Shown here in pieces: positions 18,179-26,876 of a DNA stretch of 64,000 nucleotides. The translations under genes and the position numbers were made by a program. Numbering within the stretch: the stretch's first letter is position 1; each line of letters starts with the position of its first letter. This DNA is from Sphingomonas sp. Leaf20 (lineage in GTDB: Bacteria > Pseudomonadota > Alphaproteobacteria > Sphingomonadales > Sphingomonadaceae). The DNA is taken from the NCBI RefSeq assembly GCF_001421535.1, contig NZ_LMKN01000001.1, positions 1,586,267 to 1,650,266 on the forward strand. Reading direction: 5' to 3'. The notes below the pieces were generated by a model that worked only from the letters and a program-made list of their open reading frames with translations, did no database searches and was not told the DNA's origin.

Positions 18179-19711
18179 TCACCGACTGAATGACGATAGC
18201 GGTATCGTGATCGCGACGCACAGCCCGGTCGGGCGCCAGTCGCGAACCACCGTCCCGCCCAGTTGCCGCACCGCGCTCATTTCGATCAACTGGCTCCCGA
18301 ACCCCGCGCGATCGTCGGGATCGACCACCGCGGGCCCGCCGGTCTCGCGCCAGGTCATTGCCACCAGCGTGTCGCCGCGCTCCAAGGTTATCGACACCGC
18401 GCCATCGGCGTTCGACAACGCACCATATTTGGTCGCGTTGGTCGCCAGTTCGTGAAACAGCAGCGCGATCGGCGTCGCCGACCGATCGTCGATCCGCACG
18501 TCGTCGCCGTGCACCGCAATCCGGTCCGAACCGAGCTGCTGATAGGGTTCGAACAGGTCACCGAGCAGTCCGATGAGGCTGTCCTGTTCCGCATGCGGGC
18601 GCGATTGCGCGCTGTGCGGTCGGACGAAATCATGTGCCCGACCCAGCGCGTTGATCCGGTGCCGAAGGTCGGTTGCGATCCCGGCAAATTCTGGGCGGCC
18701 GCGCGCCGAGAAGGTGATGAGCCCTGCGATCACCGCGAAGATGTTCTTGATCCGGTGGCTCAGCTCCTGGCTGATGACTTCGCGCTCTTCATAGGCGAGC
18801 TTCTGCTCATGGATGTCGGTGCACGTCCCGAACCACCGCAGGATCGCCCCGTCCGCGCTGCGCACCGGCAAGGCGCGCCCCAGCACCCAGCGATAGGTGC
18901 CGTCGAAATGCCGCAGCCGGTATTCGATGTTATAGGGCTCGCCGGTCTCGAGCGACTGGCGCCAGACGGCCCATGCGCGATCCTGGTCCTCGGGATGGAA
19001 CATGTCGTTCCAGCCCTCGCCATCGGTCGTGCCCACGGGAGTCCCCGTGAACTCGTACCAGCGCGCGTTGAAATAGTCGTGAAAACCATCTGGAAGCGTC
19101 GACCACACCATCTGCGGCATGGTGTCCGCAAGCGTGCGGAACTTCAGGTCGCTCGCTTCCAGCGTCCGCCGGGCCTCGGCCTCGGAAACCGCTTGCTCAC
19201 GCGCGGTGCGGCGATCGTCGAGCCGCCCCATCGCCGCTTTGGCGAGCAGCGTCAGCCCATCGCGCTGGAACCGTGTCAGCCCTTCGCGTGCGTTGGGTGC
19301 AAGCACGCACAGCGCTCCCAGCGGAACGCCTTCGCTCGAAACGAGCGGCGCACCGGCATAGAAGCGGACATAGGGCGCACCGGTCACCAGCGCGTTGTCG
19401 GTAAAGCGCGGATCGATGCGCGCGTCGGGCACCTCCATCACGTCATGATGGTGCATCGCGTGCGCACAGAACGACATGCTGCGCGGCGTCTGGTCGAGAT
19501 CGGTGCCGCTGCGCGAGAGGAAGCGTTGATATTCCTCCTCGACCAGGCTCAGCAACGCGATCGGCGCGCCGCACAACTCGGCCGCGAACGCGACGATGTC
19601 GTCGAGCTGACCTTTCGCACGCGCGCCCGCGACGTCGTAGGCCGAGATCACGCGCGCGCGCTCGGCCTCGTCGAAACCGACCGACGTCGGGACGGAATAC
19701 AGCGTCGTCAC
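18179..19711 (-). CDS. HWE-family sensor histidine kinase with GAF and PAS domains
   Basis: 510 residues, no membrane segment, so probably cytoplasmic. An N-terminal GAF domain (about 25-165), a PAS_3 domain (about 190-305, 'FRTLADTMPQMVWSTLPDGF') and an HWE kinase core follow. The phospho-His is about residue 319 in 'ELSHRIKNIF'; the ATPase part has 'FHELATNATKYGAL' and the W-x-E signature 'MTWRETGG'. It probably senses a small ligand or light/redox cue through GAF/PAS; no cofactor Cys is evident. It is 5 bases after ssb in the feoA-feoB-ssb run. Confidence 0.92.
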   Translation of the reverse strand: MTTLYSVPTSVGFDEAERARVISAYDVAGARAKGQLDDIVAFAAELCGAPIALLSLVEEEYQRFLSRSGTDLDQTPRSMSFCAHAMHHHDVMEVPDARIDPRFTDNALVTGAPYVRFYAGAPLVSSEGVPLGALCVLAPNAREGLTRFQRDGLTLLAKAAMGRLDDRRTAREQAVSEAEARRTLEASDLKFRTLADTMPQMVWSTLPDGFHDYFNARWYEFTGTPVGTTDGEGWNDMFHPEDQDRAWAVWRQSLETGEPYNIEYRLRHFDGTYRWVLGRALPVRSADGAILRWFGTCTDIHEQKLAYEEREVISQELSHRIKNIFAVIAGLITFSARGRPEFAGIATDLRHRINALGRAHDFVRPHSAQSRPHAEQDSLIGLLGDLFEPYQQLGSDRIAVHGDDVRIDDRSATPIALLFHELATNATKYGALSNADGAVSITLERGDTLVAMTWRETGGPAVVDPDDRAGFGSQLIEMSAVRQLGGTVVRDWRPTGLCVAITIPLSSFSR

Positions 19712-19716
19712 GGAGC

Positions 19717-20307
19717 TTAGAACGGAACGTCGTCGTCGAGATCGTCCGAGAAGCCGCCGGTCTGGCCGAAGCTGCCGCCGCGTGCCCCGCCACCGCTGCC
19801 GCCACCCGATGGCGCGCTGCCACCACGACCGCCGCCGCCGCCGTAACCGCCGCCGCCCGACGAGCCACCGCCGAAGTCGTTGCCGCCGCCACCGCCGGCC
19901 CAGTCGTCGCCGCCGCCGCGGCTACCACCGCCGCCGCCACCGCCCTGGCCGCCATTCGGGCCGTCGAGCATCGTCAGCACGCTGTTGAAGCCCTGCAGCA
20001 CGATCTCGGTCGAGTATTTGTCCTGGCCCTGCGCGTCCTGCCATTTGCGGGTCTGGAGCGCGCCCTCGATATAGACCTTCGAGCCCTTGCGCAGATACTT
20101 CTCCGCGACGTTGGCGAGACCTTCGTTGAAGATCGCGACCGAATGCCATTCGGTCTTTTCCTTGCGCTCGCCCGACATCTTGTCCTTCCAGGACTCGGAC
20201 GTCGCGATGCGCAGGTTGACGACCTTGCCGCCGTTCTGGAACGCCTTGCTCTCGGGGTCGCGCCCCAGATTGCCGACGATGATGACCTTGTTGACGCTGC
20301 CTGCCAT
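19717..20307 (-). CDS. ssb: Single-stranded DNA-binding protein Ssb
   Basis: 196 residues from [20 protein letters not shown]. The OB fold has '[22 protein letters not shown]' and '[12 protein letters not shown]', followed by a Gly-rich linker of about 70 residues and the acidic tip DDDVPF that recruits replication and repair partners. GAGGGG precedes the ATG. It lies 8 bases after feoB and 5 bases before the HWE kinase, an unusual placement. Confidence 0.97.
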   Translation of the reverse strand: MAGSVNKVIIVGNLGRDPESKAFQNGGKVVNLRIATSESWKDKMSGERKEKTEWHSVAIFNEGLANVAEKYLRKGSKVYIEGALQTRKWQDAQGQDKYSTEIVLQGFNSVLTMLDGPNGGQGGGGGGGSRGGGDDWAGGGGGNDFGGGSSGGGGYGGGGGRGGSAPSGGGSGGGARGGSFGQTGGFSDDLDDDVPF

Positions 20308-20315
20308 GATGCCCC

Positions 20316-22178
20316 TCAGAGGCCGGCGAACACCGCCAGCCAGTATGTAATGCCAGCCATGATGTAGGCGGCGGCGAACAAATAGCCAACCATGAAGGCC
20401 GGCCATTTCCACCCGTTTGTCTCCCGACGGGTGACGGCGATCGTCGAAATGCACTGCGGCGCGAAGACGAACCACATCAGGAAGGCGAGCGCGGTCGGCA
20501 GGCTCCAGCGGCCGCGCAGATTCTCGACCATCGCCTTGCCGCCCTGGTTGCTGTCGGGATCGTCGATAGCATAGACCGTACCGATCGCCGCGACCGCAAC
20601 CTCGCGCGCCGCCATTGCGGGGATCAGCGCGAGCACGATGTCGCGGTTGAAGCCGATCGGCGCGAACACGGGCGCGATGCCGTTGGCGATCCGGCCGGCG
20701 GCGGAATAGTCGACCGCCGAGACGCGACTATTCTCGGGCGGCTTGGGAAAGCTCAGCATCACCCACAGGATCACGGTCGATACTAGGATGATGCCGCCCG
20801 CACGCTTGAGGAAGATCCGCGCGCGGCTCCACAGCCCGATGCCGACGTCGCGCCACTGCGGCCACTGGTATTTGGGCATCTCCATCATGAAGCCCGACGA
20901 CACACCCTTGGTGACCGTCCGGCGCAGCACCAGCGCGGCGACGAACGCGCCGACGATGCCCATCACGTACAGCCCGAGCATCACCAGCCCCTGCAACCCG
21001 ACGAACGGCAACACCTGCGTATTGGGAATGAACGCGCCGATGATCAGCGTGTAGACCGGCAGCCGCGCGGAACAGGTCATCAGCGGCGCGATCAGGATCG
21101 TCGTCAGCCGGTCCTTCTCGTCGTCGATCGTGCGAGTCGCCATGATGCCGGGAATCGCGCAGGCGAAGCTCGACAGCAGCGGGATGAACGCGCGGCCCGA
21201 CAGCCCGACGCTCGCCATCACGCGGTCCATCAGGAACGCCGCGCGGACCATGTAGCCGCTCGCCTCGAGCACGAGGATGAAGAGGAACAGGATCAGGATC
21301 TGCGGCAGGAACACGATCACCGCGCCAACGCCGGCGATCACCCCGTCGACGAGCAGCGACCGGAGCAGCGAATCCGCCATCTCGGTGCGGATCAGGCCCT
21401 GTACCGCGGTGAAGCCCCCGTCGATCGCGTCCATGAACGGCTGCGCCCAGCTGAACACCGCCTGGAACATCAGGAACATGATCGACAGCAGCAGCAGCGG
21501 CCCGCCGACCGGATGCAGCGCGACCGCGTCGAGCATGTGCGTCCAGCGTCGTACCGGCGTCTCGGACAGAGTCGCGGCGGTTGCGATGTCGCGCGCGCGG
21601 CGCTGCAGCGTGACGATGTCGTCCTGCACGCTGCCATCCGACTTGCGCAGCCGGATCGGGCCGCTGACGACGGTCTGCGTCAATACTTCACGCAGCGCGT
21701 CGAGCCCGCGCTTGCGGACCGCGACGGTCGGGATCACCGGCACGCCGAGTTCGCGTGCGAGCACCGCGGCATCGAGCTTCAACCCGTCGCGCTCGGCCAG
21801 ATCGACCATGTTGAGCGCCACGACGACGGGCAGGCCAAGCGCGATCAGCTGAAGCGTGAAGCGCAGGTGGTTGTCGAGATTGGCGGCGTCGACGACGACG
21901 ACCAGCGCGTCGGGCAGGCGTTCGCCGTCCTGCGTTCCGGTGACGACATCACGCGTTACGCGCTCGTCGGGGGAGGAGGGTTCGAGGCTGTACGCACCGG
22001 GCAGGTCGACCAGCTCGACCGGACGCCCGTCATCGAGCACCAGCCGCCCGGCCTTGCGCTCGACCGTCACGCCCGGATAATTGCCGACCTTCTGCCGCGC
22101 ACCCGTCAACGCGTTGAACAGCGCGCTCTTGCCGGCATTGGGATTGCCGACGAGCGCGACCAGCGGTGCTGCGTTCAT
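20316..22178 (-). CDS. feoB: Ferrous iron transport protein FeoB
   Basis: 620 residues. The N-terminal G domain has G1 GNPNAGKS, G2 '[13 protein letters not shown]', G3 DLPG and G4 'ALNMVD'. A helical spacer and about eight membrane segments with Gate motifs follow ('[15 protein letters not shown]', '[14 protein letters not shown]'). It imports Fe2+ across the inner membrane. Length is short for the family, as in many alphaproteobacteria. It lies downstream of feoA. Confidence 0.96.
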   Translation of the reverse strand: MNAAPLVALVGNPNAGKSALFNALTGARQKVGNYPGVTVERKAGRLVLDDGRPVELVDLPGAYSLEPSSPDERVTRDVVTGTQDGERLPDALVVVVDAANLDNHLRFTLQLIALGLPVVVALNMVDLAERDGLKLDAAVLARELGVPVIPTVAVRKRGLDALREVLTQTVVSGPIRLRKSDGSVQDDIVTLQRRARDIATAATLSETPVRRWTHMLDAVALHPVGGPLLLLSIMFLMFQAVFSWAQPFMDAIDGGFTAVQGLIRTEMADSLLRSLLVDGVIAGVGAVIVFLPQILILFLFILVLEASGYMVRAAFLMDRVMASVGLSGRAFIPLLSSFACAIPGIMATRTIDDEKDRLTTILIAPLMTCSARLPVYTLIIGAFIPNTQVLPFVGLQGLVMLGLYVMGIVGAFVAALVLRRTVTKGVSSGFMMEMPKYQWPQWRDVGIGLWSRARIFLKRAGGIILVSTVILWVMLSFPKPPENSRVSAVDYSAAGRIANGIAPVFAPIGFNRDIVLALIPAMAAREVAVAAIGTVYAIDDPDSNQGGKAMVENLRGRWSLPTALAFLMWFVFAPQCISTIAVTRRETNGWKWPAFMVGYLFAAAYIMAGITYWLAVFAGL

Positions 22179-22205
22179 AATGCTATGATGCTGATCGCGC
22201 GCTGC

Positions 22206-22481
22206 TTATTCGGCAGCCGCTGGCGTCAGCGATACGTGGATAGCCCCCGCGACGGCGCGACGCAGCGCAACGGTCATGCGACCGATCCGGCACGCGATCG
22301 GGCCCTGGCCCAGCGTCGCGCGGTGCAGGACCTCGACATCGACACCCTCGTCAAACCCGAGTTCGCGCAGGCGGCGTGCTTCCGGACCCGCCAGACGCGT
22401 CCAGTCGATCATCTTGACGATCGCATGCTGCTTGCGGGGCAGCGTTTCAAGGCTGACGGAACGGTCGCGGCGAGTGTCCAT
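22206..22481 (-). CDS. feoA: Ferrous iron transport protein A (FeoA)
   Basis: 91 residues. The SH3-like FeoA domain is visible: 'RLAGPEARRLRELGFDEGVD', 'VEVLHRATLGQGPIACRIG' and 'MTVALRRAVAGAIHVSL'. It supports FeoB at the membrane. The start at 22481 (MDTRRDRSV) sits 3 bases from a Fur-like palindrome. The gene precedes feoB by 27 bases. Confidence 0.92.
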   Translation of the reverse strand: MDTRRDRSVSLETLPRKQHAIVKMIDWTRLAGPEARRLRELGFDEGVDVEVLHRATLGQGPIACRIGRMTVALRRAVAGAIHVSLTPAAAE

Positions 22482-22483
22482 GA

Positions 22484-22502
22484 TGCGAGTGATTATCAGT
22501 AA
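22484..22502 (-). promoter_or_regulatory. Possible Fur-type operator before feoA
   Basis: The plus strand reads TGCGAGTGATTATCAGTAA, resembling Fur boxes (ATGATTATCAT core). It is immediately upstream of the feoA start, so binding would block initiation. One copy only and several mismatches make this tentative. Confidence 0.35.
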
Positions 22503-22584
22503 CGCTCCGCAAAGGAAAGCCCCAACCATGCCCCGCCATGACAGCGGACGCAGATTGGCCCCGCTCCATCGCCCGCCCGCGCGT

Positions 22585-23238
22585 TCACGCCGCGGGATAG
22601 CGCAGCCGGCCGACAAATCGCGAGAGGCTGAAGCCGTGCTCGGTCCGTTTGAGGAACCCCGCCTTGGCCTTTTCGAACGCCATGATGCCCGCGATCCGCC
22701 GCGCGAGGAACGCGCGGGTGTCGGCAAACCCTTCGCTGTCGTCGTCGAGGAACACCGTCACCGTCGAGGCATAGACCCCGAGCAGGATCGTCCGTTTGGT
22801 GTAATGATTATAATCGGTCGCGACATCGCCCGCCGCGCGCCAGATCGTATCGACCGTCCGCCACCCCAGGCGCGCCGCGCGCGCGAGGTTCTGCGGCAAT
22901 GCGAGGATCGCCACCGCGCGCCGCAGCGATTCGCGATCGGCGGCGGTCGCCTGCAGCCGCGCCTCGATCAGCGCGGTGATCCGTTCGCGGATCTTCATCG
23001 TCGCGATCCGTTCAGGCGGAACTGCGGCGAGCATCGCGCGATCGATCTCGGCAAACCAGGCGTCGATCATGTCGAGCGCACCGTCTTCGAACGCGAGCGC
23101 GGCGACGTCGGTGTCGATCCCCGCCGCATCCGCCGCCATGTCGCGTGCGGCGTCGCTCCAGCCATCGAACGCGGCGTTGGCGGCGATCCCGGGGCTGAGC
23201 CGAACGCGGATTTCGTCGAGCGTGAGGTCTTGGGTCAT
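22585..23238 (-). CDS. COQ9 family ubiquinone biosynthesis protein
   Basis: 217 residues, all helical. The COQ9 C-terminal signature appears in 'VDTIWRAAGDVATDYNHYTK' followed by 'RTILLGVYASTVTVFLDDDS' and an amphipathic C-terminal helix. COQ9 binds lipids and helps the COQ7 hydroxylase step of ubiquinone synthesis. The ATG overlaps the DMT transporter stop by ATGA. Confidence 0.92.
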   Translation of the reverse strand: MTQDLTLDEIRVRLSPGIAANAAFDGWSDAARDMAADAAGIDTDVAALAFEDGALDMIDAWFAEIDRAMLAAVPPERIATMKIRERITALIEARLQATAADRESLRRAVAILALPQNLARAARLGWRTVDTIWRAAGDVATDYNHYTKRTILLGVYASTVTVFLDDDSEGFADTRAFLARRIAGIMAFEKAKAGFLKRTEHGFSLSRFVGRLRYPAA

Positions 23239-24212
23239 ACCGTCTCCTGCCGTCCAAGATCAGGCGTGTCGAGCGCCTCTTCAATAGGGGGGCGATCCGC
23301 CGGCGTCCGGCGTACCAGCACCAGCGCGATCGCGACCATGACCACGCCGACGAGATCGGGCAGGCCGAGCCGCTCGCCATAGACGATCCACCCGACCGTC
23401 CCCGCGACCACCGGCTGGATCAGCAGCGCGATCCCGATCACCAGCGGCGAAAACCGGCCGAGCGCATAGATCATCAGCCCCTGGCCCAGCACCTGGCTGC
23501 ACAGCGCTAGGCCGATCAGCGGCCCCCAGTGCGCCGGCACGACCCGCTCGCCCATCGCCAGCGCGAACACCAGCAACGGCACGATCCCCGCGAGCGTCGA
23601 CAGCACCAGCGCGGACAAGGGGGCAAGCGTCGTCCGCGCGCGCGCCATCAGGATGAAATACACCGTATAGAGCAGCCCCGCGAGGATGCAGAGCAGGTCG
23701 CCCGCGAGATTCTTCGCATCGAGCTGATAGGACCGCCCGAGCAGCAGCGCCGCACCCGCCGCCGCGAGCATCAGCGCCCAGCCCTGTGTCCGCGTCGGCC
23801 AGGTCCGCGCGACGAGAAACCCGTAGATCGGGAACATCAGCGTCGCCGCATTGCCGAACAGCGTCGCGTTGGCGAGCGTGGTGCGCAGGATGCCGAGATG
23901 CCAGCTGCCGAGATCCGCGGCAAAGCACACGCCGCCCGCGATCAGTCCGACCCAGACGCCGCGCCCGAGTCGCGTCGGTCGCGCGCCCTGCTGCGCCGCG
24001 AGCAGGACGAGAAACGGCACCGCCAGCGACAGCCGCCAGAACCCCGCCGCGACCGGTCCGACCTCGGTCGCACGGACGAACCACGGGCCGAATGCGAGCG
24101 CAACGTTGGCGATCAGCAGCGCGCCGAATGCCAGCGTGCCGGGGGCGGCGAGCGTCGTCGTCGTTGGCGTTTCGGGCACGCTAGATATTCTTTGCGGGGC
24201 GGGGCGATGCAT
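23235..24212 (-). CDS. DMT superfamily (EamA) transporter
   Basis: Up to 325 residues with ten membrane segments in two EamA repeats. The first starts 'LAFGALLIANVALAFGPWFV' and the second about residue 175. A GTG at 24179 is an alternative start that would remove 11 residues. The substrate is unknown; relatives export amino acids or metabolites. It is coupled to COQ9 by ATGA. Confidence 0.88.
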   Translation of the reverse strand: MHRPAPQRISSVPETPTTTTLAAPGTLAFGALLIANVALAFGPWFVRATEVGPVAAGFWRLSLAVPFLVLLAAQQGARPTRLGRGVWVGLIAGGVCFAADLGSWHLGILRTTLANATLFGNAATLMFPIYGFLVARTWPTRTQGWALMLAAAGAALLLGRSYQLDAKNLAGDLLCILAGLLYTVYFILMARARTTLAPLSALVLSTLAGIVPLLVFALAMGERVVPAHWGPLIGLALCSQVLGQGLMIYALGRFSPLVIGIALLIQPVVAGTVGWIVYGERLGLPDLVGVVMVAIALVLVRRTPADRPPIEEALDTPDLGRQETV

Positions 24213-24262
24213 GCCGCGCTGTAGCGTCCTATCTTGCCCCCGTCAGGCATTAAGGAGCCCCC

Positions 24263-25351
24263 ATGCCAAGCCTTTTCGATCCCATCACACTCGGCGCCGT
24301 CGACGCGCCCAACCGCATCCTCATGGCGCCGCTCACCCGCGGGCGTTCGGACAAGGACGCCGTCCCGTCCGACCTCATGATCGACTATTATACGCAGCGC
24401 GCGAGCGCCGGGCTGATCATCTCGGAGGCCACCGGTATCAGCCGCGAAGGCCTGGGCTGGCCATTCGCACCGGGTCTGTGGACGCAGGCGCAGGTCGACG
24501 CGTGGAAGCCCGTCACCGAATCGGTCCACGCAGCCGGCGGCCGGATCATCGCGCAGCTCTGGCACATGGGTCGCCAGGTCCATTCCTCGGTGATCGGCGG
24601 TCAGCCCGTCTCGTCGTCCGCGACGAAAACCGAAGGCCAGGCGCACACGTTTGAGGGCAAGAAGGATTTCGAGGTCGCGCGTCCGCTCGAGCTGAACGAG
24701 ATTCCGCGGCTGCTCGAGGACTATGAACTGGCGACGAAGAACGCGCTCGCCGCGGGCTTCGACGGCGTCCAGATCCACGCTGCGAACGGCTATCTGATCG
24801 ACCAGTTCCTGCGGGACAACGCGAACAGCCGCACCGATGAGTATGGCGGCAGCATCGAGAACCGCATCCGCCTGCTCCGCGAAGTCGTCGAGCGCGTGAT
24901 CTCGGTCGCGGGCGCGGATCGCACCAGCGTCCGCCTCTCGCCCAACGGCGATTCGCAGGGCGTCGATGACAGCAACCCCGAGCCGCTGTTCACTGCCGCC
25001 GCCAAGGCGCTATCCGATCTTGGCATCGCGTTCCTCGAACTGCGCGAGCCCGGCCCCGATGGCACCTTCGGCAAGACCGATGTGCCAAAGCTGAGCCCGG
25101 CGATCCGCAAGGTGTTCAAGGGCGTGCTCGTCGTGAACTCGGATTACGACACGCGCGAAAAGGCGCAGGCCGAACTCGATACGGGCATTGCCGACGCGAT
25201 CAGCTTCGGGCGGACGTTCATCGCGAACCCCGACCTGCCCGAGCGTCTGCGTACGGGCGCGCCGCTGGCGCAGGATAACCCGAAGACCTGGTACAGCCAG
25301 GGTCCCGAGGGGTATATCGACTATCCGGCGCTCGAAACCGCGGACGCGTAA
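24263..25351 (+). CDS. Old Yellow Enzyme family alkene reductase
   Basis: 362 residues, a FMN-binding TIM barrel. 'MAPLTRGRS', 'IAQLWHMGRQVH', 'GVQIHAANGYLIDQFLRD', 'NSRTDEYGGSIENR' and 'DAISFGRTFIANPDLPERL' are OYE landmarks, with the His-Ala-Ala-Asn substrate pair at HAAN. It reduces activated C=C bonds (enones, nitro-compounds) with NAD(P)H. AAGGAG precedes the ATG. Physiological substrate unknown. A GC-rich hairpin follows at 25361. Confidence 0.95.
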   Translation: MPSLFDPITLGAVDAPNRILMAPLTRGRSDKDAVPSDLMIDYYTQRASAGLIISEATGISREGLGWPFAPGLWTQAQVDAWKPVTESVHAAGGRIIAQLWHMGRQVHSSVIGGQPVSSSATKTEGQAHTFEGKKDFEVARPLELNEIPRLLEDYELATKNALAAGFDGVQIHAANGYLIDQFLRDNANSRTDEYGGSIENRIRLLREVVERVISVAGADRTSVRLSPNGDSQGVDDSNPEPLFTAAAKALSDLGIAFLELREPGPDGTFGKTDVPKLSPAIRKVFKGVLVVNSDYDTREKAQAELDTGIADAISFGRTFIANPDLPERLRTGAPLAQDNPKTWYSQGPEGYIDYPALETADA

Positions 25352-25360
25352 CGCGTTCGT

Positions 25361-25392
25361 GCCCGCCCTGCGGCGAAGGCTGCGGGGCGGGC
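25361..25392 (+). terminator. GC-rich stem-loop after the OYE gene
   Basis: GCCCGCCC and GGGCGGGC form an 8-base stem with a 16-base partly paired loop. No T-run follows, so it may be a weak or Rho-assisted terminator rather than a classical intrinsic one. Confidence 0.4.
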
Positions 25393-25491
25393 GACCACCT
25401 GCAATGCGTTCGATTGTCAGCGGTGACGTCATCGCCTAGCAGCGCGCACGCCGCGCCGCTGATGGCGCGCCGGTGACGACAGGACGACGAT

Positions 25492-25992
25492 ATGACCGAC
25501 GGCTGGCCGAGCGGGGGCAGGGGGGCAGGGCCACTCTTGCCCGGGACTGCCGACCGCGCCGCACGACGGGCCGAGGAACGGGCAAGCGGGCGCGAGCAGC
25601 GCGCGCGCGACCGCCTCGCCGGCGCCGAGCAGCGCGCCGAGTCGAGGGCCGCGCAGCGCGAGGCCCAGTCGCACGAGCGTGAACGTGCGCGTGAACTGCG
25701 CCGGGCCGAAGAGGCGCAACGGATCCAGGCCCGGCTCGACGCACCCCCCGCCAACGACGAGGAAGCGCTCAAGATTGCCAAGCGGCGCAGTTCCGGCGCC
25801 CGCGCGCGCAGCGGCGAAGAGAACAAGACGCAGCGTGACACGCGCGGCTACACCACCATCCAGGACCCCGCCCGCATCCGCACCCTTGCCGCCCGGGGCG
25901 CCTCGGTGACGGCTCTCGCCGCCGCATTCGGGATCACGGTCGAACAGGTCGAAGCGGCGTTGCGCGAGCAGGATCCGGCGGCTGACGCATAG
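25492..25992 (+). CDS. Unknown protein: charged coiled coil plus small helix-turn-helix-like end
   Basis: 166 residues, not a known family to me. Residues about 18-90 are extremely rich in Arg/Glu/Ala with heptad-like spacing ('REQRARDRLAGAEQRAESRA'), predicted long helix or coiled coil. The end ('IRTLAARGASVTALAAAFGI' then 'TVEQVEAALREQ') looks like a recombinase-type helix-turn-helix. GC-rich codon use agrees with neighbours. The gene could be real but the composition of the region also allows a spurious frame. Confidence 0.5.
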   Translation: MTDGWPSGGRGAGPLLPGTADRAARRAEERASGREQRARDRLAGAEQRAESRAAQREAQSHERERARELRRAEEAQRIQARLDAPPANDEEALKIAKRRSSGARARSGEENKTQRDTRGYTTIQDPARIRTLAARGASVTALAAAFGITVEQVEAALREQDPAADA

Positions 25993-26077
25993 AGTCAGCG
26001 CGGATCACTGGACCCCGTGAGGCATATGGGAATAGGCTGTGCTCGATACAGTCTGTGCCCGAACGGGGATCTGCACG

Positions 26078-26308
26078 ATGCTGACGGTTGTCGCTCTGAT
26101 GGTTGCCGCACCGCAAGCCTGTAGCACGGTGCACCAGCAATGTCGGGCGTGCACGACGATCGATGGCACGCACCATTGCTCCAATATCGGGATCGCCTGT
26201 CAGCCTTCGCTACGCGTCTGTACGCCAAAGGACGGCGTACGGCCGCAGGATGGTCCGGAGGCCCCCGGCCCCCGTTATCGACCAGCGAAGAAGACGACTG
26301 ACGCCTAG
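26078..26308 (+). CDS. Small cysteine-rich exported protein, unknown
   Basis: 76 residues from ATG 26078. The first 15 or so residues (MLTVVALMVAAPQACS) resemble a short signal peptide. The mature part has Cys in 'QQCRACTTIDGTHHCSNIGI' and 'ACQPSLRVCTPKDG', spaced as if for disulfides or metal. No homologous family is recognised. A GTG at 26039 is an alternative start. Confidence 0.5.
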   Translation: MLTVVALMVAAPQACSTVHQQCRACTTIDGTHHCSNIGIACQPSLRVCTPKDGVRPQDGPEAPGPRYRPAKKTTDA

Positions 26309-26379
26309 AAGCGGCCCGCGCGCGACGGCGCACCCTGCGACAGCAGGAGGGCCATCGGCAGCATCGTTGCGATCACCAT
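26305..26379 (-). CDS. Possible 24-residue micro-ORF
   Basis: ATG at 26379 to TAG gives MVIATMLPMALLLSQGAPSR followed by AGRF. The hydrophobic start looks signal-like. It overlaps the end of the convergent small gene by a few bases. No good ribosome binding site can be claimed, so this is reported only as a possibility, perhaps a remnant. Confidence 0.2.
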   Translation of the reverse strand: MVIATMLPMALLLSQGAPSRAGRF

Positions 26380-26453
26380 GTGCCTTAGTCAGACCCAAGG
26401 ACCCCGCGATCGTCGGGCCGACCGCGATCGGCGCCGAGGTTGTACCCTCTCGT

Positions 26454-26876
26454 TTACGGAATGAACCGGTCCTTGAGCGCCAGCATCGCCAGTGCCGCCT
26501 TCGCCGCGCCGCCGCCCTTGTCGCCCTCGGTCGGGCGGGCACGGGTGAGCGCCTGCGCCTCGTTCTCCGTGGTCAGGATGCCATTGCCGATCGGCAGCCC
26601 GTCCATCGTCAGCGCCATGATCCCGCGCGCACTCTCGCCCGCGACGATCTCGAAATGATAGGTCTCGCCGCGGATCACGACGCCCAGCGCGACATAGGCG
26701 TCATAGGTCTCGCTCTCCGCCGCCAGCGCGATCGCGCCGGGGACCTCGAGCGCGCCCGGAACGGTGATCGTCTCGTGACTGTGCCCCGCGGCCTCGATCG
26801 CCGCGCGTGCGCCCTCGACGAGCAGGTCGTTCAGATGGTCGTAGAAGCGTGCTTCGACGATGAGGATATGCGCCAT
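26454..26876 (-). CDS. ribH: 6,7-dimethyl-8-ribityllumazine synthase RibH
   Basis: 140 residues. '[20 protein letters not shown]', '[17 protein letters not shown]', '[20 protein letters not shown]' and '[15 protein letters not shown]' are the lumazine synthase blocks, with the catalytic His in RGETYHF. It condenses the ribD product with dihydroxybutanone phosphate from ribBX. The ATG shares one base with the ribBX stop. Last gene of the riboflavin operon. Confidence 0.96.
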   Translation of the reverse strand: MAHILIVEARFYDHLNDLLVEGARAAIEAAGHSHETITVPGALEVPGAIALAAESETYDAYVALGVVIRGETYHFEIVAGESARGIMALTMDGLPIGNGILTTENEAQALTRARPTEGDKGGGAAKAALAMLALKDRFIP

